A DNA stretch of 5,103 nt from JAXGPP01 sp964436865. GTDB lineage: Bacteria > Planctomycetota > Planctomycetia > Pirellulales > Thermoguttaceae. Below are positions 1 to 5,103 of this stretch, piece after piece. Position 1 is the stretch's first letter. Every line of letters begins with the position of its first letter. Below the pieces are notes generated by a model, which ran no database searches, was not told where the DNA came from, and saw only the letters and a list, made by a program, of their open reading frames with translations. The stretch spans positions 1-5,103 of the forward strand of contig CAYTFK010000428.1 in NCBI GenBank assembly GCA_964436865.1, given 5' to 3'. The position numbers were made by a program, and so were the translations under genes.

Positions 1-542
1 CCGGGAACCTGGGCCTGGCCGCCGAGCATGCCCTCGGTGCCCACCTCGCGCGCGACACGCGTGACTTCGCTGGCGAACGAGCCGAGTTGATCGACCATCT
101 TGTTGATCGTCCTCGCCGTCCGCAGGAACTCGCCCTGGAGCGGCCGGTCGTCGGCTTCCAGTGCCATCGTTTGCGACAGATCTCCTTGGGCCACCGCGCC
201 GATCACACGGGCCGTCTCGCTGATCGGATGGACCAGATCATCGATCAGGCCGTTGACCGACTCGATCGATTCGCGCCAGCACCCGTCGACGTCGCCCAGC
301 GAGCCGCGCTGGCTGAGCTTGCCGTCCTTGCCCACGATACGGTTCAGCCGCCCCAACTCCTGCGCCATCCGTTCGTTGAGCTCGGCGATCTCGTTGAAGG
401 TATCGGCGACTTTGCCGGCAATCCCGGTCCAGTCCAGCGGCAGACGCGCCGAGGCGTCACCGCGTTTGAGCGCCGTCAAGGCGGTCAGCAGGACGGCAGC
501 GTCGATACCGTGAGTGGTCGGTGATTCTTGAACGGTGGCCAT
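1..542 (-). CDS. Poly-HAMP hybrid histidine kinase, N-terminal part (runs off left edge)
   Basis: Reading the complement from ATG 542-540 gives 180 uninterrupted codons to the edge. The protein opens MATVQESPTTHGIDAAVLL and has no membrane segment or signal peptide. From about residue 20 it matches the start of very large cytosolic sensor kinases built on serial HAMP units: LKRGDASARLPLDW (about 24-37), FNEIAELNERMAQELGR (about 49-65), then linker and HAMP motifs including VNGLIDDLVHP, ETARVIGAVAQGDLSQTM and INKMVDQLGSFASEVTRVAR, ending in REVGTEGMLGGQAQVPG, the typical junction into the next HAMP unit. In this family further HAMP units, often GAF, then HisKA, HATPase_c and receiver domains follow; those are predicted, not seen. 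HAMP units relay conformational signals to the kinase core. A weak Shine-Dalgarno AGG (552-550) lies 7 nt before the ATG. The frame stays open for roughly 120 nt upstream, so the start rests on the family N-terminus and this site. It is divergent from the PAS kinase at 992. The family call is strong; the full architecture is inferred. Confidence 0.88.
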   Translation of the reverse strand, partial: MATVQESPTTHGIDAAVLLTALTALKRGDASARLPLDWTGIAGKVADTFNEIAELNERMAQELGRLNRIVGKDGKLSQRGSLGDVDGCWRESIESVNGLIDDLVHPISETARVIGAVAQGDLSQTMALEADDRPLQGEFLRTARTINKMVDQLGSFASEVTRVAREVGTEGMLGGQAQVP

Positions 543-991
543 CGTGGTGCCTGTCTTGTTGCCGGTCGTATAGCAACTTGTTCGGGGACGGAACTGCTGA
601 GGGAATGGCTGTCGAACACCGCGGGCGGGACACGGTCCGCCCTCCGACTGAGCGTTATAGTGAGGCAGCTCGAGACGGCTGCAGCGGTCGAGATCGCCGA
701 TCAATGTCCAATGAGTTACGTGTACATCCGCAAAAATGGGCGCGGCCTAGGCATGTTTCGCAGAGGTTGCTAGGGAGATCTCTTAGGGAGTTTTAAGAAT
801 GCGACAGCGGCCAATGAACGAAAGCCTGCTGCAATAGTCGTTTCGCCCGCCTTCGGGTCAAGGGGCGGGGACTCGAAGCACGCGGCGTCGCAATTGCGCG
901 CTGCGAGAATTCCGCTGCCGCTTGCGTACAATGGATAAGTGCGTCTCCCTGCCGCGCCGAAAAGCCGGTTCCTCATGCGTTGAGTGCCGCC
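543..991. other. Divergent intergenic spacer between two sensor kinase genes
   Basis: About 450 bp without a convincing gene. Open frames here have no ribosome site, no recognisable product, or overlap the flanking genes in the wrong frame. The spacer must hold the promoters of both kinase genes, but none is clear. Facing left, TATAAC (complement of 654-659) resembles a -10 box but has no -35 match. Facing right, TACAAT (927-932) resembles a -10 box, with only a 3/6 match to a -35 box 18 bp upstream. TAGGGAG occurs twice in direct orientation (771-777 and 784-790), start to start 13 bp, around the palindrome GAGATCTC (775-782). A small GC-rich inverted repeat (CCCGCC 846-851 with GGCGGG 864-869) is also present. 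No RNA gene was recognised. Confidence 0.6.
771..790. repeat. Short direct repeat TAGGGAG x2 around a palindrome
   Basis: Two identical TAGGGAG heptamers start 13 bp apart, and the intervening bases complete the palindrome GAGATCTC at 775-782. They lie in the divergent kinase spacer, about 200 bp upstream of the PAS kinase start. The spacing is not a whole helical turn, and no regulator with this site is known to me, so an operator role is only a possibility. Chance occurrence of a 7-bp repeat is not negligible. Confidence 0.25.
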
Positions 992-2038
992 ATGGCCGAA
1001 CTCGATTCCGAACTCCTCTTTGACCGCCACCCGCATCCGATGTGGATCGCCGACCAGGAGACTCTCCGCTTTATGGCCGTGAATGAGTCAGCCGAGGAAT
1101 GGTATCAATACTCGCGCGGTGAGTTTCTCACGATGCGAGTGCCGGACCTGGCGATGGACAGCGACAGCCTGGCGGGGCGGACAGTCCATCGCCGCAAGGA
1201 CGGGTCGCTCGTCGAAGTGGATGTGCGCACCACCGGGATCGAGTATCGGGGGCATCCGGCAACCCTGGCCGAGATCAGCGACGCATCGGTGCCCGACTAC
1301 GTGCACGAATTCCTCGGACTGCTGGGACACGAGCTCCGCAACCCGTTGGCCGCGATTGTCACCGCGATGCAGGTGCTGAGACGAATGGCAGCCGCCGGGC
1401 GCGAAGTGGAAACGATGTACTCGGTCATCGAGAGCAGCTCGGGTCAGTTGCGCGATCTCATCGATCGATTCCTGGAAGTCTCGCGGATCAGCCGGGGGAA
1501 AATGCTGCTCGATCGCGGCCGCACCGATTTGGCCGGGCTGGCCCGGCGAGCGCTCGAACGTCACCGCTCGGCGATGGAAGCCGCCGGGTTAGCGCTTGCC
1601 GGCGAACTGTCCGATCGACCGCTCTGGGTCCTGGGCGATGCCGGCCGGCTCGATCAGGTGATCGACCAGGCCATCGACAACGCCCGGAAGTTCAGTTCCC
1701 GCGGCGATCGGGTGCTGGTTTCAGCGACGGCCCGCGGTCCATGGGCTGAAGTTACCATCCGCGACAGCGGCGAGGGAATGTCGAGAGAGGCAATCCGCGC
1801 GACGCGTGAGGTGTTCCGCCGTTCGGCCGCCGCCGATCCCGGCAGCGGCCTGGGACTGGGGCTGCCACTGGCCCGGGGACTTGTTGAGTTGCACGGGGGG
1901 CAGTTCGTCGTGCGGAGCGAGGGCCCCGGCAGAGGCACGGAAGTGACCTTCCGGCTGCCGCTGGAGCCCACCCCGGCAAGCGGGCTGCTTGTGGGGCGGG
2001 CTGCCGATGCCTGGCCGCTTGAGGCGGCCCGAGGGTGA
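992..2038 (+). CDS. Soluble PAS-domain sensor histidine kinase
   Basis: Predicted cytosolic two-component histidine kinase of 348 residues (numbering from ATG 992). A single PAS domain covers about 5-95, with the characteristic opening FDRHPHPMWIADQETLRFMAVN. The HisKA domain follows from about 104, with H-box FLGLLGHELRNP; the phospho-accepting His is residue 113. The HATPase_c domain covers about 210-325: N-box DQVIDQAIDNARKFS (Mg-binding-type Asn 230), G1 DSGEGM (258-263) and G2 GSGLGLGL (284-291), ending in the usual FRLPL strand. No transmembrane segment, signal peptide or receiver domain is present, so the partner response regulator must be elsewhere; none lies in this window. In the N-box, the first Asn often seen (NLLxNA) is Gln (DQAIDNA), while the second is kept, so activity is expected. 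The start is uncertain: an in-frame TTG at 980 would add four residues, and neither start has a clear Shine-Dalgarno site. The PAS ligand cannot be read from sequence. Confidence 0.92.
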   Translation: MAELDSELLFDRHPHPMWIADQETLRFMAVNESAEEWYQYSRGEFLTMRVPDLAMDSDSLAGRTVHRRKDGSLVEVDVRTTGIEYRGHPATLAEISDASVPDYVHEFLGLLGHELRNPLAAIVTAMQVLRRMAAAGREVETMYSVIESSSGQLRDLIDRFLEVSRISRGKMLLDRGRTDLAGLARRALERHRSAMEAAGLALAGELSDRPLWVLGDAGRLDQVIDQAIDNARKFSSRGDRVLVSATARGPWAEVTIRDSGEGMSREAIRATREVFRRSAAADPGSGLGLGLPLARGLVELHGGQFVVRSEGPGRGTEVTFRLPLEPTPASGLLVGRAADAWPLEAARG

Positions 2039-2059
2039 AACGAACGTCGAGAAACGAAT

Positions 2060-2139
2060 GGCGGGGCCCGGAATTCCAGCGGTCGCGGCTGAGGTCGCCG
2101 TGCCTGCGGTGCCGGATCTCTGCCGAAATTCGTCCCGCC
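2060..2139. repeat. Imperfect inverted repeat downstream of the PAS kinase
   Basis: GGCGGG (2060-2065) pairs with CCCGCC (2134-2139), and GAATT (2071-2075) pairs with AATTC (2127-2131) across an asymmetric internal loop. A smaller CGGC/GCCG hairpin may sit inside. It begins 22 bp after the kinase stop. No T-tract follows, so it is not a classical intrinsic terminator; it could be a factor-dependent terminator structure, an mRNA 3' stabiliser or chance in GC-rich DNA. Confidence 0.25.
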
Positions 2140-2168
2140 ACAATCCGCATTGCGGTCTCCACTGCCTC

Positions 2169-2198
2169 TTGACTGGCGCACCATCCGGGTGGGATAAC
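2169..2198 (+). promoter_or_regulatory. Candidate sigma70-type promoter for the oxidoreductase gene
   Basis: TTGACT (2169-2174) matches five of six bases of the -35 consensus. After an 18-bp spacer, GATAAC (2193-2198) matches four of six bases of the -10 consensus. Transcription would begin near 2205, giving a leader of about 45 nt that contains the ribosome binding site. It is the best promoter match in the window and fits the gap between the two plus-strand genes. Confidence 0.45.
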
Positions 2199-2235
2199 AA
2201 TGCTGGCGACCGGGAGTCACACTGCAATCGCGCAC

Positions 2236-2240
2236 AGGAG
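2236..2240 (+). promoter_or_regulatory. Shine-Dalgarno site fixing a GTG start
   Basis: AGGAG lies 8 nt before the GTG at 2249, an ideal spacing. It supports GTG rather than an internal ATG as the start and keeps the complete Tat signal peptide in the protein. Confidence 0.75.
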
Positions 2241-2248
2241 AATCGATC

Positions 2249-3565
2249 GTGGCCAGCCAGCAAGCTCCGGGACACTTCGGCACAACCACCCGTCGAGGCT
2301 TTCTCAAGACCACGGCGGCCGGGGCATTGGCGCTCGGTCCGTTGACGATCGCTCGCGGCGCCCACGCGGCGGGCGATGAGACGATCAGGATCGGCATGAT
2401 CGGCTGCGGCGGACGGTGCACGGGGGCCGCGGCCCAGAGCCTGCTTGCCGGACCCTATGTGAAGCTGGTGGCGATGTGCGACCTGTTCGAGGATCGCGTT
2501 CAGGCGGCTCGCAACAATCTCCGCAAGGAGGCCAAGGAGCAGGTCCAGGTCGACGACGACCACTGCTTTGTGGGTTTCGACGGCTACCGGAAAGTGATCG
2601 ACAGCGCCGACGTGGTGTTGATCGCCTGCGCGTCGAAGTTCCACCCCATGTATGCCGAGGCGGCGATCAAGGCGGGGAAACACGTTTTCGTCGAGAAGCC
2701 CCATGCCATCGATCCGGTGGGATGCCGGCGGATGCAGGCGGTGTGCGACCTCGCCAAGGAGAAGAACCTGAGTATTGTCTCCGGTTTGCAGAGCCGCTAT
2801 CACGCCGGTTACCAGGAGACGGTGAAGCGGATTCACGAGGGGGCGATCGGCGACGTCGTGTCGATGCAGGCGATGTTTCTCCGCGGCCCCTACCAAACCG
2901 TGAGCCGCAACCCGAAGTACACCGAGACCCAGTACCAGTTCAGCAACTGGTACCACTTCCTCTGGCTCTCAGGGGACGATGTGCCCCAGTCGCTCGTGCA
3001 TAACATGGACCGGGTTGCCTGGATTCTCAAGGAGGAGATGCCTGCGTGGTGCTTCGGCCTCGCCGGCCGTTCGACGTCGTTCGGCGAAGTGTACGGCGAC
3101 ATGTTCGACCACCACACGGTGGTTTACGAGTATGCCAGCGGCCCCCGAGTGTATGCCCTGTGCCAGACGCGAAACGGCACGTACGGCAACAGTTCCGACA
3201 TCGTGACGGGAACCAAGGGGGTGTGCTACCTCGGTCCCTGCCGCATCGAGGGCGAAACGAAATGGCAGTTCGAGGGGCCGCACAACAATCCGTACGAGGC
3301 CGAGCAGAAGGCGCTCATCGAGGCGGTCCGCAGCGGCCAGCCGATCAACAGCGGCTACCACATGGTCAACAGCACGCTGAGCACGGTGATGGGACAGATC
3401 GCCTGCTATCAGGGAACGGCGGTGAAGTGGGAGGAAGCGGCGAAGAGCAATCTCCAGTTCGGTCCCTCGCCCGACGAATCCAGCTTCGAGACACCGCCCC
3501 CCTCCAAACCCGACGCCACCGGCAACTACCCGTTGCCGGTGCCGGGGCTGACGAGACTGATCTGA
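2249..3565 (+). CDS. Tat-exported Gfo/Idh/MocA-family oxidoreductase
   Basis: A complete 438-residue protein. The N-terminus has a twin-arginine signal, TRRGFLK (Arg 15-16), a hydrophobic stretch to about 34 and a probable cleavage after AHA (residue 40), so the enzyme should be exported folded with its cofactor. The N-terminal Rossmann domain starts at IRIGMIGCGGRCTG (46-59) for NAD(P) binding. The family EKP motif is at 149-151 (VFVEKPHAID), its Lys being the usual catalytic residue. The C-terminal alpha/beta domain includes NWYHFLWLSGDD (233-244) and VHNMDRVAWIL, with His 251 in the position of the family's catalytic His. The ending, with YEAEQKALIEAVRSGQPIN and a late TLSTVMGQIACYQG helix, is typical of the large planctomycete-type group. 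The family oxidises or rearranges sugars, inositols and related polyols; the substrate here cannot be named. Oddity: Cys 57 occupies the third glycine of GxGxxG. A good Shine-Dalgarno, a promoter and a downstream terminator suggest a single-gene unit. Confidence 0.93.
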   Translation: MASQQAPGHFGTTTRRGFLKTTAAGALALGPLTIARGAHAAGDETIRIGMIGCGGRCTGAAAQSLLAGPYVKLVAMCDLFEDRVQAARNNLRKEAKEQVQVDDDHCFVGFDGYRKVIDSADVVLIACASKFHPMYAEAAIKAGKHVFVEKPHAIDPVGCRRMQAVCDLAKEKNLSIVSGLQSRYHAGYQETVKRIHEGAIGDVVSMQAMFLRGPYQTVSRNPKYTETQYQFSNWYHFLWLSGDDVPQSLVHNMDRVAWILKEEMPAWCFGLAGRSTSFGEVYGDMFDHHTVVYEYASGPRVYALCQTRNGTYGNSSDIVTGTKGVCYLGPCRIEGETKWQFEGPHNNPYEAEQKALIEAVRSGQPINSGYHMVNSTLSTVMGQIACYQGTAVKWEEAAKSNLQFGPSPDESSFETPPPSKPDATGNYPLPVPGLTRLI

Positions 3566-3588
3566 AACAGCGAAAGAGTGTAGGGGGA

Positions 3589-3671
3589 AGGGAGTGGGAT
3601 CCGGGAAAGAAGAAATGGGGCCGACCGCCGTCGGCTCTCCATTTCCGATTTCCGTCCCACTCCCTGTTTTA
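3589..3671 (+). terminator. Long interrupted hairpin with T-rich tail (probable intrinsic terminator)
   Basis: A perfect 11-bp outer stem, AGGGAGTGGGA (3589-3599) with TCCCACTCCCT (3655-3665), encloses further paired segments on the same axis: GGAAA (3604-3608) with TTTCC (3649-3653), AAATGG (3613-3618) with CCATTT (3639-3644), and CCGAC (3621-3625) with GTCGG (3630-3634) around the loop CGCC. GTTTTATT follows immediately. It sits 23 bp after the oxidoreductase stop and would separate that gene from the CinA-like gene. The stem is much longer than a usual terminator stem, so an mRNA-stabilising or repeat-family role is also possible. Confidence 0.7.
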
Positions 3672-3734
3672 TTGGCTCTTGAGTCCTGTCTGAGTCGCAC
3701 ACGAGTCCGTTGTTCCAGTCGACGCAGTGGGGAA

Positions 3735-5103
3735 ATGGTGCACGATCAACCGCGAAATCCGATGCGTGTTTGTCTTGAGCAGAGCACCTTCACGCGCGGC
3801 GAACATTTTGGCCGCGGCGCCTTTCGACTATCGCTGACCTTGCTCGCGCTGTGGCTCGCATCGCTGCCGGACGCCGCCTTATCTGACGAGACCCACAATC
3901 CGATCGACTACATGATCGTGGTCACCGGTACGGAATTGCTTACGGGAATCTACCCCGACGGGCACACGCATTTCCTTACGCGCACGCTCCATCCATTGGG
4001 CCTGCACTGCGTCGGCTCGATGACCGTGGACGACAAGCCGGCCGACATCGGCGAAGCACTCCGTTACGCGACGGAGCGAGCGCCTCTGGTCATCGTCACC
4101 GGCGGCCTGGGGCCGACCGACAATGACGTGACGCGCGAAGCGCTCGGCCGCTTCACCGGCATCGCCCTGGAGGAGCATCCCGACGTGCTGGCGGACATGG
4201 AACGCCGCTTCAGAACCCCGCGCGACGAGCTTCGGCCCAATCTGCGAGGCCAGGCGCGCGTGCCCACACAGGGTGGATACTTCACAAATGCCAACGGGAC
4301 GTCGGTCGGGCTGGTGTTCGATCTCGGGGAGCGGGTGATCATCGCCCTGCCCGGTCCGCCGCGCGAGTTGCAGCCAATGGTCCGCAGCGAACTGGTGCCT
4401 TATCTGAACCGGCGGTTCGGTGCCCGGCTGCCCGGTTGCTCGATCACGCTCCGTTTTGTGGGATTGGGGCAATCGCAGATCGACCATACGATCGAGCAGC
4501 ATGTAACGCTGCCGGACGACGTCAGCGTGGCGTCGCAATTCGAGGGAAGCCGGGTCGACTTCACCTTCACGCTGCCCAACGACACGGCGGAGAACCGCGC
4601 GCGGTTGGAGGAACTCAAGACGGCGATTCTCAAATACCTCGGGGCAAACGTCTACGCGACCGACGGCAGCTCGCTCGAGGAACAGGTGGCGCGGCGGCTC
4701 GCGGCGCGCTCGCAGAGCCTGGCGCTGGCCGAGGCGGCAAGCGGCGGCGGGGTCGAGGCGGCCATGAGCGGTGTCGCGGCCGCAGAGCAGATTCTGGCCG
4801 GCGGCGTCTCCGCCCCCACCGAAGAAAGACTGCGGATCCTGCTCCGCATCGACGACGGCCGCTGGCAGAAGGCGCCAGAGACAGCCCGTGTGGAACTGCT
4901 GGCGGCGGCGGTCGCCGAGGCAGCCGGCAGTTCCTGGGCGCTGGCCGTGGGCGAGGTCCGACGCGGCCCCAGCGGGAATCCGATGGTGGCCGTCGCCTTT
5001 CGCTCGCCCGACGGCCGGGTCGAGAGCGAGACGCTCGCAGCCGGCGGGACGGGCGAATTGGCCCGCGCCAACCTGGTCACCCAGCTTGTCGACCGCCTGC
5101 GGC
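3735..5103 (+). CDS. Exported CinA-like protein with degenerate amidase domain (3' end cut by window)
   Basis: From ATG 3735 the frame runs 456 codons to the edge; the last residues (LVTQLVDRLR) correspond to the final helix of CinA, so little is missing. Residues 1-50 are an extra N-terminus with basic residues and a hydrophobic core LSLTLLALWLASL (32-44), with likely Sec cleavage after AALS (50). Residues about 57-225 form the CinA/MoCF molybdopterin-binding-type domain: GTELLTG (65-71), TGGLGPTDNDVT (122-133), ALPGPPRELQPM (204-215). GLGQSQID (243-250) and the region to about 310 match the CinA middle domain. From about 325 comes the nicotinamide-nucleotide-amidase (PncC) domain, but the usual AESCTGG reads AEAASGG (332-338), the GGVVAYSNE-type strand reads GGVSAPTEE (356-364), and the GIAGPGG-type loop reads EVRRGPSG (407-414), so deamidase activity is unlikely. 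Canonical CinA is cytosolic. The Shine-Dalgarno is weak (GGGGA just before ATG); ATG 3762 would keep the signal, whereas ATG 3912 would cut the first core strand. The role is unknown. Confidence 0.85.
   Translation, partial: MVHDQPRNPMRVCLEQSTFTRGEHFGRGAFRLSLTLLALWLASLPDAALSDETHNPIDYMIVVTGTELLTGIYPDGHTHFLTRTLHPLGLHCVGSMTVDDKPADIGEALRYATERAPLVIVTGGLGPTDNDVTREALGRFTGIALEEHPDVLADMERRFRTPRDELRPNLRGQARVPTQGGYFTNANGTSVGLVFDLGERVIIALPGPPRELQPMVRSELVPYLNRRFGARLPGCSITLRFVGLGQSQIDHTIEQHVTLPDDVSVASQFEGSRVDFTFTLPNDTAENRARLEELKTAILKYLGANVYATDGSSLEEQVARRLAARSQSLALAEAASGGGVEAAMSGVAAAEQILAGGVSAPTEERLRILLRIDDGRWQKAPETARVELLAAAVAEAAGSSWALAVGEVRRGPSGNPMVAVAFRSPDGRVESETLAAGGTGELARANLVTQLVDRLR

Noticed and set aside
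87..524. Plus-strand open frames of 137-145 codons opposite the HAMP gene
   Set aside because: They are complements of a clear HAMP-family coding region on the minus strand; no known domain or ribosome site.
654..682. Possible promoter for the HAMP kinase on the minus strand (TATAAC)
   Set aside because: The -10 is fair, but the bases at the -35 position match the consensus at only one of six, so it is not listed as a feature.
521..796. Plus-strand open frame of 91 codons and an overlapping one of 81 codons in the spacer
   Set aside because: No recognisable domain and no ribosome binding site; both begin inside the minus-strand gene and have atypical composition for a protein.
846..869. GC-rich inverted repeat CCCGCC/GGCGGG as a terminator
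   Set aside because: Six-bp stem, large loop, no T-tract, and no gene ends nearby on either strand.
974..985. Mini-cistron ATG-CGT-TGA just before the PAS kinase start
   Set aside because: Two codons with no ribosome binding site; most likely chance.
770..1036. Minus-strand open frame of 88 codons across the PAS kinase start
   Set aside because: Overlaps the kinase N-terminus on the opposite strand and has no family resemblance.
1654..2956. Long minus-strand open frames (255 and 411 codons) under the kinase and oxidoreductase
   Set aside because: Length is explained by high GC content; translations are low-complexity Arg/Pro/Ala/His-rich, and they lie opposite well-supported genes.
3879..4633. 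Minus-strand open frames (77 to 219 codons) opposite the CinA-like gene
   Set aside because: The plus strand gives a continuous CinA-family protein with conserved motifs; these are its shadows.

Overview
This is a GC-rich, gene-dense bacterial window that most resembles a planctomycete genome, probably of the Pirellulales/Rhodopirellula type. The assignment is inferred from gene content, not from a marker gene. The main clues are a Tat-exported Gfo/Idh/MocA-family oxidoreductase of the kind these genomes carry in many copies, a CinA-like protein with an export signal, a multi-HAMP kinase N-terminus, and weak or absent Shine-Dalgarno sites at several genes.

Layout. Positions 1-542 (minus strand) hold the N-terminal 180 residues of a protein matching the start of the very large poly-HAMP hybrid histidine kinases; the rest lies beyond the left edge. 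Positions 543-991 are a gene-free divergent spacer of about 450 bp. Positions 992-2038 (plus) encode a compact soluble PAS-HisKA-HATPase histidine kinase without a receiver domain. Positions 2039-2248 hold an imperfect inverted repeat, then a plausible sigma70-type promoter and a clear ribosome binding site. Positions 2249-3565 (plus) encode a complete Tat-signal Gfo/Idh/MocA oxidoreductase. Positions 3589-3671 form a long interrupted hairpin followed by a T-rich run, which looks like a terminator. Positions 3735-5103 (plus) encode a CinA-like protein with an N-terminal Sec-type signal; it runs off the right edge, probably only a few residues before its stop.

How the genes relate. The two kinases are transcribed divergently from one spacer and could be co-regulated or belong to one signalling route; neither the small kinase nor the visible part of the large one shows a receiver domain. 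The oxidoreductase has its own promoter and terminator and looks monocistronic. The CinA-like gene therefore appears to be a separate unit. No mobile element, CRISPR array or RNA gene was seen.

The most unusual item is the CinA-like protein. It keeps the main CinA molybdopterin-binding-type motifs, carries an export signal, and its C-terminal nicotinamide-nucleotide-amidase-like domain has lost the residues expected for catalysis. This suggests an exported, repurposed CinA paralogue.
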